Source: Ardenticatenaceae bacterium
Lineage (GTDB): Bacteria > Chloroflexota > Anaerolineae > Promineifilales > Promineifilaceae
NCBI GenBank assembly: GCA_020634435.1
Contig: JACKBS010000009.1
Location: forward strand, 505,212-569,211
Direction of reading: 5' to 3'
DNA: 64,000 nt
Positions 31,799 through 40,405 of the stretch are shown one piece after another. A model generated the notes under the pieces. That model made no database searches and was not told the DNA's origin. It saw only the letters and a program-made list of their open reading frames with translations. The translations under genes and the position numbers were made by a program. Positions within the stretch are counted from its first letter, which is position 1; every line of letters begins with the position of its first letter.

Positions 31799-33655
31799 AT
31801 GAGTATAGAAACGTTTGACCTAAAAGAAACGGTTGTAGAGAACAAATTTGTGGGCCTGTGGCGATTGCTAAAAGGCTATCAGTTTGTCTATTTTGTCGCC
31901 ATCGTGAGTATCGGGGTGGCGGCGCTGGCGCAGACCGGTATTTATTACTTCTTGGGCTACTTTGTGGACAAGATTTTACCGGCTGACAACATGCTTCAAC
32001 TGCTGCCCTGGGTTGCTTTGGGCTTTATTGCCCTGGCAATGTTGCAGGGGTTGTTTACTTTTGTTGGCGGCCGTTTGGCTGCCAAAGTGTCTGAGAAAGC
32101 GGTGCTGCGCATTCGCAACTTCTTGTATGACCACATCCAGCGGCTGTCCTTTACTTACCATGACAATATGCAAACAGGTGAACTGCTACAGCGTGCCACT
32201 TCTGATGTAGATGCGGTGCGCAAGTTGTTTGCTGAGCAAGCGGTGGGAATCGGCCGTATTGTGTTGTTGTTTGTGGTGAACTTCATTGCGTTGTTAACAC
32301 TTGATGTCAAGCTGGCCTTTCTGTCGGTAGCGATTATTCCAATCGTGCTGGTCATTTCCTACTATTTCTTTGTGAAGGTAGGTGAGGCTTATGAGCACTT
32401 TCAAGAGCAGGAAGCAACGCTGTCTAACCGGCTGCAAGAGAATCTGGCTGGGGTGCGTGTGGTGAAGGCTTTTGCCCGCCAATCGTTTGAGAAGGATATG
32501 TTTGAGGGTGAAAACATGGAAAAGTACCGTCGTGGGCGTCGTTTGACAACCATGCACGCGCTGTTCTGGCCCTCGACCGATCTCTTGAGCGGGGCGCAGA
32601 TGCTGCTGGGCTACTATGTCGGCGCGCGTATGGCGATTGATGGTTTGATCACTCCTGGCGAGTACATCGCGTATGTGGGCTTTGTTGCGCAAATCATCTG
32701 GCCGATTCGGAACTTGGGGCGTTTGATTGCCGATGTTTCGACGGGGTTGGTGTCTTACGGCCGTATTCTGCAAATTGTGCGGCAGGAACAAGAACCTATC
32801 ACCATTGGCGCACATCGGCCAGAGCAGGCCGTACGCGGTGCGGTGCGTTTTGAAGACGTTGGGTTTACCTACGAAGGTGAAGACGACCAGGTGCTGCACC
32901 ACATTTCCTTTGACGTGGCGCCAGGTCAGGTGGTTGCCCTGTTGGGCGGTACGGGTTCGGGCAAAACGTCGTTGGTGAATTTGTTGCCGCGGTTTTACGA
33001 ATATACCTACGGCCGTATTCTCCTCGATGACGTGGAGCTAAAGGATTATCCGCGTGACTACTTGCGCCAGCAGATCGGTATCGTGATGCAGGAACCATTC
33101 CTCTTTTCGCTGACGATTCGCGAGAACATCACCTATGGGGTGACGCGCGAAGTGAGTGAGGCGGAGATCGAAACGGCCGCTCGCGCCGCTGCGGTGCACG
33201 ATGTCATCTTGTCGTTCCCCCATGGCTACGACACGATGGTGGGTGAACGGGGCGTGACGCTTTCCGGTGGGCAGAAGCAGCGTGTAACGCTGGCCCGTAC
33301 TTTTCTGCGCAATCCGCGCCTGCTGATTCTGGACGACGCTACCTCTTCGGTGGATACCGAGACAGAAGCGGAAATCCGAGCGGCGCTGGACCGGCTGATG
33401 GAATCACGAACGACCTTCCTGATTGCCCATCGTATCCAGAGCGTGATGAATGCCGACCTGGTGCTGGTGTTGGAAAACGGCCGTATCGTGCAGCGTGGCA
33501 CCCACGACACCCTGGTGAATGTGCCCGGTACCTACCAACGCATCTACGATTTGCAATCGCGCATCGAGGATGAGTTGGAAGCGGATTTGTCCACCGTGAC
33601 GGTGACCAACGAGCATGCGAATGGTTACCACAAGCTGCCTCAGGCGGGCGACTAA
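31799..33655 (+). CDS. ABC exporter subunit A (heterodimer, degenerate catalytic site)
   Basis: A fused transmembrane-ATPase half-transporter of 618 residues with six helices (about 25-310) and a C-terminal nucleotide-binding domain. Walker A is LLGGTGSGKTSL, the signature TLSGGQKQRV is intact, but Walker B reads LLILDDATSSVD with Asp in place of the catalytic Glu. The next gene shows the complementary defect, so the pair should form a heterodimer of the BmrCD/TM287-288 type with one active and one degenerate ATP site. Such pumps export drugs or lipids. I chose ATG 31799; the frame is open from a GTG at 31760 that follows a G-rich run. Confidence 0.9.
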   Translation: MSIETFDLKETVVENKFVGLWRLLKGYQFVYFVAIVSIGVAALAQTGIYYFLGYFVDKILPADNMLQLLPWVALGFIALAMLQGLFTFVGGRLAAKVSEKAVLRIRNFLYDHIQRLSFTYHDNMQTGELLQRATSDVDAVRKLFAEQAVGIGRIVLLFVVNFIALLTLDVKLAFLSVAIIPIVLVISYYFFVKVGEAYEHFQEQEATLSNRLQENLAGVRVVKAFARQSFEKDMFEGENMEKYRRGRRLTTMHALFWPSTDLLSGAQMLLGYYVGARMAIDGLITPGEYIAYVGFVAQIIWPIRNLGRLIADVSTGLVSYGRILQIVRQEQEPITIGAHRPEQAVRGAVRFEDVGFTYEGEDDQVLHHISFDVAPGQVVALLGGTGSGKTSLVNLLPRFYEYTYGRILLDDVELKDYPRDYLRQQIGIVMQEPFLFSLTIRENITYGVTREVSEAEIETAARAAAVHDVILSFPHGYDTMVGERGVTLSGGQKQRVTLARTFLRNPRLLILDDATSSVDTETEAEIRAALDRLMESRTTFLIAHRIQSVMNADLVLVLENGRIVQRGTHDTLVNVPGTYQRIYDLQSRIEDELEADLSTVTVTNEHANGYHKLPQAGD

Positions 33656-33664
33656 AAATGGTGC

Positions 33665-33693
33665 GTAGAGGCGTTGCCTGGCAACGTCTCTAC
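33665..33693. repeat. GTAGAGGCGTTGCC hairpin element
   Basis: GTAGAGGCGTTGCC (33665-33678) and GGCAACGTCTCTAC (33680-33693) form a near-perfect inverted repeat with one mismatch, filling the gap between the two exporter genes. A degenerate half of the same sequence (GTAGAGACGCTGCC) follows ino1 near 31309. Confidence 0.8.
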
Positions 33694-33713
33694 CACACAA
33701 AACGAGAAATCTA

Positions 33714-35531
33714 ATGGACGATCTTAATTTTGAAGAAGAAGACTTCGAAAGTCAGGTAAATAGCACAACAATCCGCCGCATTTTGCGGCAGGGTTTGACG
33801 CACTGGCAGTTTATGGCGACCTTTTTGGTGTGCATTACGGCCGTTGCGCTCATCGAATCTTACTTTACGTACCTTACCAAGCAGATGATTGATGAAGGCA
33901 TCATGGCGCGAGACCTGGATGCTTTGCGGTCGCTGGCGATTCAGTATGGCCTCTGGTTCGTCGTGTTTGCCGTGTTTATCTTTGGTTTTATCACGGCCGC
34001 TGGTTACCTGGGCCATCTGGTACAGTACGATTTGCGCAAGCAGATGTTTGATCATCTGCAGAAGCTGCCCTTGTCGTACTACAACCGCACGTCGAATGGT
34101 TGGCTCATGTCGCGTGTGACATCCGATGCGACGCGCGTGGGTGATCTGGTTTCCTGGGGTTTTCTGGATACCGCCTGGACCGTGACCAGCGTTCTGACCT
34201 CTTTGGGCTTCATGTTCGTGATCAACTGGAAGCTGACGCTGTTGGTCCTGGTGATGATTCCAGCCTTGTGGAAAGTGGCCATCACCTTCAAGCAGCGCAT
34301 CCTGACGGAGTATCGCCGGGTGCGTAAGCTGAATTCCAAGATTACCGGTTCGTACAGCGAAAGCATTACCGGTGTGCGCGTGGTGAAGTCGCTCGGGCGT
34401 GAACACGAAAATCTGAACGAGTTTAACGAGTTGACCGATGACATGTACCAGGCTTCATACCGGGCGGCATGGCTGTCGGCGTTGTTCTTGCCCGCTGTCC
34501 AGCTGGTCAGCGCAACTGGGATTGCGGTGGTGGTCTGGTTTAGCGGGGCCAATTTCAATGCGGGTGGTATGACGATAGGTGGCCTTCAGGCGTTCATCTC
34601 CTATGTTGCCTTCATGCTGTGGCCGATTCAGCAGATGGCGGCGGTGTATGCCAGCATGCAACAGGCCGTTGCCTCTGGCGAGCGCATCTTCTCGCTGCTG
34701 GATACGGAACCTGAAATTGTTGATGCGCCTGGGGCGTTTGATCCCGGCAGCATCCGTGGCGACATTGTGTTTGATGATGTGTCGTTCCACTACGAAGACG
34801 GCAAGCCGGTGATTGAGAATCTGTCGCTGCGCATTCCGCAGGGCGAAACGGTGGCGCTGGTTGGTCCGACTGGGGCAGGTAAATCGACCCTGGTCAATCT
34901 GATTTGCCGGTTCTATGAACCTACGGCAGGCCGGATTGTGATCAATGGGCATGATTACACCACGCTGACGCAGCACGCCATCCAGTCTCGCACGGGTATA
35001 GTGCTGCAAACACCGCATCTGTTTTCGGGCACGGTGCAGGACAACTTGCGTTACGGCCGTCTTGATGCCACCGATGCTGAAGTGGAAGAGGCGGCAAGGC
35101 TGGCTGGGGCGCATGACTTCATCGTCAAGCTGGAGCATGGTTACAAAACAGAAGTTGGCGAGGGTGGGGTGTTGCTCTCGGTTGGTCAGAAGCAGTTGAT
35201 CAGCCTGGCGCGTGCCATCTTGGCCAAGCCAGACATCTTTATCATGGACGAGGCAACGAGTTCGGTGGATACGCTAACAGAGGCGTTGATTCAGCAGGGT
35301 ATGGAGAAGTTGATGGACGGCCGTACCAGCTTCATTATCGCCCACCGGTTGTCTACCATCAAAAATGCCGATCGCATCATGGTGATTGAAAACGGTGGTG
35401 TGTCGGAAATGGGCACCCACGCCGAGCTTATCCGGGCGCGCGGTCATTATTACAATTTGTACACCAAACAGTTCCGCGATGAGCGGGAAAAAGTGTATGG
35501 ACTTGATGGCGCGGTGCCGACGAGTGTGTAA
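33714..35531 (+). CDS. ABC exporter subunit B (heterodimer, degenerate signature)
   Basis: Second half-transporter, 605 residues, with six helices (about 30-310) and an ATPase domain. Walker A LVGPTGAGKSTL and Walker B DIFIMDEATSSVD with the catalytic Glu are intact, while the signature is LLSVGQKQL with Val for the first Gly of LSGGQ. Combined with subunit A, the consensus site uses this Walker pair and the partner's good signature; the other site is degenerate on both sides. A 58-base gap filled by a repeat hairpin separates the genes. An acidic N-terminus (DDLNFEEEDFE) precedes helix 1. Confidence 0.92.
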   Translation: MDDLNFEEEDFESQVNSTTIRRILRQGLTHWQFMATFLVCITAVALIESYFTYLTKQMIDEGIMARDLDALRSLAIQYGLWFVVFAVFIFGFITAAGYLGHLVQYDLRKQMFDHLQKLPLSYYNRTSNGWLMSRVTSDATRVGDLVSWGFLDTAWTVTSVLTSLGFMFVINWKLTLLVLVMIPALWKVAITFKQRILTEYRRVRKLNSKITGSYSESITGVRVVKSLGREHENLNEFNELTDDMYQASYRAAWLSALFLPAVQLVSATGIAVVVWFSGANFNAGGMTIGGLQAFISYVAFMLWPIQQMAAVYASMQQAVASGERIFSLLDTEPEIVDAPGAFDPGSIRGDIVFDDVSFHYEDGKPVIENLSLRIPQGETVALVGPTGAGKSTLVNLICRFYEPTAGRIVINGHDYTTLTQHAIQSRTGIVLQTPHLFSGTVQDNLRYGRLDATDAEVEEAARLAGAHDFIVKLEHGYKTEVGEGGVLLSVGQKQLISLARAILAKPDIFIMDEATSSVDTLTEALIQQGMEKLMDGRTSFIIAHRLSTIKNADRIMVIENGGVSEMGTHAELIRARGHYYNLYTKQFRDEREKVYGLDGAVPTSV

Positions 35532-35534
35532 TTT

Positions 35535-35583
35535 GTAATTGAGTAATTGGGTAATTTGTCGAATTACTCAATTACCCAATTAC
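35535..35583. repeat. GTAATTG/CAATTAC inverted repeat
   Basis: Three GTAATTG-type units (35535 onward) face three CAATTAC-type units ending at 35583 around a TTGTCGAA centre. It is the second member of the family at 24627-24687 and lies directly after the exporter gene, where an AT-rich hairpin could end transcription. Confidence 0.75.
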
Positions 35584-35602
35584 TTACGAAGGACGGGATA
35601 CA

Positions 35603-35962
35603 ATGAATACGCAATCGAATGAACTACGAGCAGTTTTGCAAGCGCTGGCGCTGCCAGTGACGGGGCAACTGCGCCTGTATCCCAACGAAGCCTGTAAAGT
35701 GAGTCGTTTGATACAGGAATTTGAACAATCTGAACCGCTTTTTGTGGCCGCAGCAGACTGCCTCACCGCCGCGCAAAAAGAGGTGTTGGCTTCTCTGCGG
35801 CGCGATCTGATGCGCGTGTGCCTGGACCATACCTGCACCGATGTGGCCTTGCGTCGCAGTGATGTGTGGCGGCGGGTACGACTGTTGGCAAGGTCCGCGT
35901 TGGTGGCCTTTAACTGGCCGCTGGCGCTGCCGCCACAGTTTGAACCCGCTGTGGTTTGTTAA
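35603..35962 (+). CDS. Hypothetical protein
   Basis: A 119-residue soluble protein of unknown function, preceded by GAAGGACGGG about 12 bases before the ATG. It is mostly predicted helical, with Leu-rich stretches (LRAVLQALALPV, VRLLARSALVAF), and has three cysteines in the second half. No family was recognised. It lies between the exporter operon and a perfect bidirectional terminator. Codon usage resembles its neighbours, which supports it being real, but there is no homology evidence from sight alone. Confidence 0.55.
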   Translation: MNTQSNELRAVLQALALPVTGQLRLYPNEACKVSRLIQEFEQSEPLFVAAADCLTAAQKEVLASLRRDLMRVCLDHTCTDVALRRSDVWRRVRLLARSALVAFNWPLALPPQFEPAVVC

Positions 35963-35966
35963 GTTG

Positions 35967-36002
35967 AAAGAGGCAACGGTGGGAAACGGCCGTTGCCTCT
36001 TT
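35967..36002. terminator. Terminator built around ACGGCCGT, between convergent genes
   Basis: AAAGAGGCAACGG (35967-35979) and CCGTTGCCTCTTT (35990-36002) form a perfect 13-bp stem with a 10-base loop, and TTTT follows on the plus strand. The 3' arm includes part of an AACGGCCGTT palindrome. Confidence 0.85.
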
Positions 36003-36004
36003 TG

Positions 36005-36940
36005 TTATCCCCTGATGAGTTCTACTTCCACATCGGCCAAAATATCATTGAAATCAGCCATAGAAAATTTCCCGGCACCAGTAATTAACGTGTTGGCTGT
36101 GCCCGCGGCCACACCCAGCTTGGTGGCGTCAATCCAGTCTAGCGACTGGGCGAAACCAAACATCAAGCCCGCCAGTGTACAATCCCCCGAACCCACGGCG
36201 CTGATGGCATTAACAAGCGGCGGTTTTACGTGAGCTACCTTGCCTTCTTTGGCGGCCAATGCCCCATTGGCTCCGAGTGACAAAACCACCATCGTGCTGT
36301 AGTTGACTGAAACGTCAGCCGCGGCGGCTACAAAATCGGCAAAATTGTTTAACTGCCGCTGGGCCAAGACGGCGATTTCTTTTTCGTTGGGCTTGATGAG
36401 AAATGGTTTGGCCGCTACCCCATGCGCCAATGCCTCGCCACTGCTGTCGAGAAATACAGGGGTATTTGACTCGTGGGCAATTTCGATGAGTTGGGCGTAA
36501 AAATTTTGGAGGACACCGGGTGGAAGACTACCTGAGAGGGAAACGGCCGTTACCTTCCTCACCATCTCCCGGAAATGATCCAACATCGCTTCAACTTTGT
36601 CTGGCGGAATCGATTCGCCCTTTTCGTAAATTTCCGTCAGCGTTTGGTTACTACTGTCCAGAATGGAGGTGCAGGTGCGGGATTCAATGCCGGTATCCAC
36701 AAAATCGGTGGCGATGCCCTCTTGCTGCAAATTGTTTTCAATGAACTGCCCCGCTGACCCGCCGATCCAGCCCGTAACCACGGGAGACTGCCCAAATTGT
36801 TTGAGGGCGCGGGCGACGTTGCACCCTTTGCCTCCAGCTAGCGCCAACACTTTTTCGGGCCGATGAATGTCACCCAACTTAAAACTGTTCACCACAATTG
36901 TTTTATCAATCGCGGCGTTCAAATTGACACAAAGAATCAT
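36005..36940 (-). CDS. Tagatose-6-phosphate / 1-phosphofructokinase family kinase (LacC-like)
   Basis: A PfkB-family kinase of 311 residues. It carries AGGKGCNVARALKQFG near the start and the catalytic SAVGSGDCTLAGLMFG near the end. The GSGD form and overall layout match the 1-PFK/LacC subgroup, which phosphorylates fructose-1-phosphate or tagatose-6-phosphate. The aldolase gene just upstream overlaps by ATGA, so the two steps are coupled: kinase makes the bisphosphate, aldolase splits it. In context tagatose-6-phosphate is the more likely substrate, but fructose-1-phosphate is not excluded. It is the last gene of the operon. Confidence 0.85.
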   Translation of the reverse strand: MILCVNLNAAIDKTIVVNSFKLGDIHRPEKVLALAGGKGCNVARALKQFGQSPVVTGWIGGSAGQFIENNLQQEGIATDFVDTGIESRTCTSILDSSNQTLTEIYEKGESIPPDKVEAMLDHFREMVRKVTAVSLSGSLPPGVLQNFYAQLIEIAHESNTPVFLDSSGEALAHGVAAKPFLIKPNEKEIAVLAQRQLNNFADFVAAAADVSVNYSTMVVLSLGANGALAAKEGKVAHVKPPLVNAISAVGSGDCTLAGLMFGFAQSLDWIDATKLGVAAGTANTLITGAGKFSMADFNDILADVEVELIRG

Positions 36941-37806
36941 GCTTTTCCCGATGCGCCGACAAAGCGCAGTCGCTCACGCACTTCTGCCATTTGTGCGTCG
37001 CGGCCAACGCCTAAATATTTTCGCGGATCGACCAGTTCGCCGTCGGCAGCCAGCACCTGGCGCACGCCGCTGGTGAATGCTTTGTTGAGCTGCGTAGCGA
37101 TATTGACTTTGGCCAGCCCAAGCTTGATGCCCTGGGCAATGTCATCGTTGTTGACGCCCGATGAGCCGTGCAAAACCAGCGGCACACTCACGTGCTGCCG
37201 AATGGCTTGCAGGCGATCCAAATCAAGCGAAAGTGACTTGTCTTTCAAGCCGTGCACGGACCCCAAGGCGATGGCCAGCAAATCAACCCCGGTGGCGGCC
37301 ACAAACGCGGCCGCTTCCTCAGGATCGGTGAGGTTGATGGCGTTGGGATCGAACGGCGCACCGTCTGGTTTGGGCACTTCGCCAATTTCGGCTTCCATGC
37401 AAACGCCAGCAGCGTGAGCAACCTCGCCGAGCCGTTTGGTAATGGCCACGTTTTCGGCGTAGGGCAGGTCGTCGCCATCGAACATGACGGAGGTGAAGCC
37501 GAGGGCGATGGCTTGCAGCACTTCCTGCTCGTTGGCATGGTCCAGATGGAGCGAAACGGGCACGTCTACGCTGTTGGCGGCGACTTTGCCAATCGCTGCC
37601 ATGTATTGCAGGCCGCGAATTTCATTGCCGCTGCCCACATATTGCAAGGCGCGGTGGCTCACCTGAATGATGACCGGCGCATTTTCGGCCTGGGCAGCCA
37701 GGACGATGGCCTGCATTTGCTCCATCGTGTTGGCGTTAAAGGCGGCGATGCCGTAGCCATTTTGGTGTGCTTCCTGAATCCAGGGGAGGATGTTTTGTAA
37801 TGTCAT
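36937..37806 (-). CDS. Class II fructose/tagatose-bisphosphate aldolase
   Basis: A zinc-dependent aldolase of 289 residues. The signatures VSLHLDHANEQEVLQAI (zinc His and the following acid), EAEIGEVPKP, ALGSVHGLK (zinc His) and LVLHGSSGVNNDDI (zinc His) are intact, as is the phosphate-binding NIATQLNKAF. The short size and the KbaY/GatY-like layout fit tagatose-1,6-bisphosphate or fructose-1,6-bisphosphate. Tight linkage with the LacC-like kinase favours the tagatose route. The operon also holds an SIS-domain isomerase that could supply tagatose-6-phosphate. Confidence 0.9.
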   Translation of the reverse strand: MTLQNILPWIQEAHQNGYGIAAFNANTMEQMQAIVLAAQAENAPVIIQVSHRALQYVGSGNEIRGLQYMAAIGKVAANSVDVPVSLHLDHANEQEVLQAIALGFTSVMFDGDDLPYAENVAITKRLGEVAHAAGVCMEAEIGEVPKPDGAPFDPNAINLTDPEEAAAFVAATGVDLLAIALGSVHGLKDKSLSLDLDRLQAIRQHVSVPLVLHGSSGVNNDDIAQGIKLGLAKVNIATQLNKAFTSGVRQVLAADGELVDPRKYLGVGRDAQMAEVRERLRFVGASGKA

Positions 37807-37869
37807 AATAAAACCTGATAGGAGATTGGATCAATTTTATTAGTCTTTAAAAAATTAGTTGGGTAAGGT

Positions 37870-37952
37870 GTCATTCCGAGGTCCTCCGAGGAATCTTTCA
37901 AGGTGGCCAAGCGGGAAAGATTCCTCACTCCGAAGACTCCGTTCGGAATGAC
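37870..37952. repeat. GTCATTCCGAG inverted repeat element
   Basis: The outer arms GTCATTCCGA (37870-37879) and TCGGAATGAC (37943-37952) enclose inner arms AGGAATCTTTC (37889-37899) and GAAAGATTCCT (37915-37925). The nested layout gives a long hairpin of about 80 bases in the gap between the aldolase and the sugar kinase genes. Confidence 0.85.
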
Positions 37953-38018
37953 AAGTTCATTACTCGGTTTAATTCTTAAAATGCAAAAAAATTGGTCCAA
38001 TCTAGGTTAGCGTTGAAA

Positions 38019-38945
38019 CTACTGTTTGATAAGGGAAAGTGCTTCTTCAAGCGTTGGTTGGGCCGTTGTGCCGCCAGCAGCTTGGGTGGAAAGTGAACCA
38101 CAGGCCAGCGCCAACTGCAAACTTTGTGCGAGTGGCCAGTTGTGGATGAAGCCGTACAAAAACCCGGCGTTGAATGAGTCGCCTGCGCCAACGGTATCCA
38201 CGACTTGCGCGGGAAACGGCCGTAACGCAACCCTCTCTCCTCCTTGAAAACCAATTCCCCCGTCCGCGCCGCACTTCACAGCTAGCGTTGGAACGATGGT
38301 TGATAGGTGAGATACGGCCGTTTCCAAATCCGCACGGCCCGCCACTTTCATCGCCTCTGCATCGTTGGGCAGCAGCAAATCGCAGTGGGGCAGGATTTCG
38401 TCGCAGGCCCACTGCTCCTGCGGGTCCCAATTGGTGTCCAGCGAGGTGGTCACGCCGTGGGCGTGGGCCGCTTCAAAGAGAGTAGGTAATTCAGGGCGCA
38501 AGCCATCGAGCAAAAAGTAACTGCCCACATGAAGATGCTTGGCTTGCGTCAACAGTTCTCGGTCAATTTGCTCGGATTTGAGGGCGGCAATAGTGCCGGA
38601 GAAGGTGAGCATCGCCCGGTCGCCATCCGGTTTGGCCAGGATGACGGTGAAGCCTGTTTGCAGATCAGGGTCGATGATGCAGTGGCTGGTGTCGATGCCC
38701 CGTTCTTGCAGGGCGTTGAGCATGAAACGGCCGTATAAATCATCCCCTACTACGCCGACAAACGCCACCTTTAGGCCCAGCCGGGCCGCGCCGCAAGCGG
38801 TGATGACCGAGGATGCGCCAATCGTCAGATTGGCTTCATCGACCAGTTTTTCCACCTGACCAAACGCGGGCACAATGTCCGCCCCGCGCAGGATGATGTC
38901 CGGGTTGATTTCACCCACGACCAGTAAATCAAATGGTGCTTTCAT
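38019..38945 (-). CDS. PfkB/ribokinase family sugar kinase
   Basis: A 308-residue carbohydrate kinase. The N-terminal FDLLVVGEINPDIILRG, the GASSVITACGAARLG region and the C-terminal VVDTVGAGDSFNAGFLYG with the catalytic Asp are typical of ribokinase-like enzymes. The importer of this operon is ABC-type and does not phosphorylate its cargo, so a cytosolic kinase such as this is needed for the first step. A GalNAc, galactosamine or other hexose substrate would fit the operon; the sequence does not settle it. The 212-base gap to the aldolase gene is largely filled by a repeat element. Confidence 0.88.
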   Translation of the reverse strand: MKAPFDLLVVGEINPDIILRGADIVPAFGQVEKLVDEANLTIGASSVITACGAARLGLKVAFVGVVGDDLYGRFMLNALQERGIDTSHCIIDPDLQTGFTVILAKPDGDRAMLTFSGTIAALKSEQIDRELLTQAKHLHVGSYFLLDGLRPELPTLFEAAHAHGVTTSLDTNWDPQEQWACDEILPHCDLLLPNDAEAMKVAGRADLETAVSHLSTIVPTLAVKCGADGGIGFQGGERVALRPFPAQVVDTVGAGDSFNAGFLYGFIHNWPLAQSLQLALACGSLSTQAAGGTTAQPTLEEALSLIKQ

Positions 38946-38977
38946 AACGATTCTGCCTAATGCCTGTCTGGATATTG

Positions 38978-39045
38978 GCCACAGAGGTCACAGAGGGTTT
39001 AGAGGATTAGGTTCAATTCTCCGATTTCTCTTTTTCCTCTGTGGC
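38978..39045. repeat. GCCACAGAGG inverted repeat element
   Basis: GCCACAGAGG (38978-38987), with a direct partial copy TCACAGAGGG, pairs with CCTCTGTGGC (39036-39045). It fills most of the gap between the sugar kinase and GH4 genes. It resembles the CCGCAGAG element at 26131. Confidence 0.8.
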
Positions 39046-39054
39046 TTTAAATCC

Positions 39055-40368
39055 TTATTTTTGCAGGAAGCCAGGCAGATAGTCGCGCTGGACGGTGGCC
39101 ATTTCGTCAAACATGGCGCGGATTTCGTCCAAAGAGCAGACGGCGGCGGTGAGCGGGTCTACCATCAGGGCATGTACGGCCGCTTCCCGATCTTGTTGGA
39201 GAACGGCCGTTGCTACCAAATCATGAAACGCCATATGCTGCGCATCCAGGGCGGCCAGATGGGTCGGCAGTGCGCCAAAGTGCGTCGGCTGGATGCCCTT
39301 TTTGTCTACGAGGCAGGCCACTTCTACCACGCCATCCTGCGGCAAATTGTCAATCAGCCCGGTGTTGGGTACATTGCCATAAATCACTGCTGGCTGGCCC
39401 GTTTCCATTGCTTCGATGATGTACGAGGCAAATTCTGGACCACGCTCCAACTCAAATTCTTCCGCGCCAGACAGATAGCTGCGAATTTCCTGCGCCGATT
39501 CTTTCAGCCACATCGGCCAGTTATTGGCGTAAAAACCACTCTCGCCGCGATATTCCGAGCGCATATATTTTTTGATCAGGTCGGGCCGTTTGCGGAAATA
39601 GCCCGTGTACTCCGAGGTATGGCCGCTGGATTCGGTGACAAACGCGCCCAAATGCCTCATCATCTCAAAACGGACCGGATCTTCCTCGTAAATTTCGGGA
39701 TGCGCCTCGATGCGCTGCCGCAGCACCGGGTACAAATCCTCGCCGTTGCGCTCCAGCTTCACAAACCAGGCCAAATGGTTGATGCCCGCCGCACGCCAAT
39801 CGATTTCGTTCCAGGGAATGTCCAAATATTCGGCCAGTTGGTAGCTGGTGTGCTGGATGGAGTGGCACAGGCCCACGATGGGCAGCTTGCTGGCGCGTGC
39901 GCCCGTGAGCACGGTGAGCGACATCGGATTGGTGTAGTTCATCACCAACGATTTTGGAGCCAGTCGTTCCACATCGGCCAAAATGTCCAGCCAGGCGGGC
40001 AGGGTTCGCAATGCCTTGAACAACCCGCCGGGGCCAATGGTGTCGCCGATGCATTGATCGACGCCATACTTCAGGGGAATGTCGTAATCGTGGCGCACGT
40101 TTTCGCGCCCGGCGACCTCGATGGTGTTTACGATGTAGTTGCTGCCGGGCAGCACTTTGGTGCGGTCAGTGCTGGCTTCGATGGTCCAGTTACGGCCGCT
40201 TTTGGCAACCAAAAATTCGGCCATCTGGTGGGCCAGCTCCAGCCGCCCCTCGTGAATGTCTACCAGGGCAAAGGTGCCGTCCTCCAATCCTGGCGTAGAC
40301 AAAATATCGGACATAACTTCGGTGGCAAACACGGCGCTGCCGGCCCCGATAATGGTTACTTTTGGCAT
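39055..40368 (-). CDS. Family 4 glycoside hydrolase (alpha-galactosidase/galacturonidase-like)
   Basis: GH4 enzymes use NAD and a divalent metal to break glycosides by an oxidation-elimination route. The 437-residue protein starts with the NAD motif VTIIGAGSAVFATEVMSD. It carries the Asn of VMNYTNPMS, the Cys-His-Ser of VGLCHSIQHTS (about residues 168-170) and the metal His of GINHLAWF (198). The CHS form points to alpha-galactosidase or galacturonidase members rather than 6-phospho-beta-glucosidases, which carry CN. A galactosyl substrate agrees with the tagatose-type catabolic genes downstream. It has no signal peptide, so it acts on imported sugar. Confidence 0.88.
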   Translation of the reverse strand: MPKVTIIGAGSAVFATEVMSDILSTPGLEDGTFALVDIHEGRLELAHQMAEFLVAKSGRNWTIEASTDRTKVLPGSNYIVNTIEVAGRENVRHDYDIPLKYGVDQCIGDTIGPGGLFKALRTLPAWLDILADVERLAPKSLVMNYTNPMSLTVLTGARASKLPIVGLCHSIQHTSYQLAEYLDIPWNEIDWRAAGINHLAWFVKLERNGEDLYPVLRQRIEAHPEIYEEDPVRFEMMRHLGAFVTESSGHTSEYTGYFRKRPDLIKKYMRSEYRGESGFYANNWPMWLKESAQEIRSYLSGAEEFELERGPEFASYIIEAMETGQPAVIYGNVPNTGLIDNLPQDGVVEVACLVDKKGIQPTHFGALPTHLAALDAQHMAFHDLVATAVLQQDREAAVHALMVDPLTAAVCSLDEIRAMFDEMATVQRDYLPGFLQK

Positions 40369-40405
40369 TGATAGCTCCTTTTTTGCGAGCTTTTTGTAAT
40401 GAATG

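Noticed and set aside
38875..40371. A 498-codon open frame opposite the sugar kinase and GH4 genes
   Set aside because: It is antisense to two clearly recognisable enzymes, has no recognisable protein signature and is explained by their codon bias.
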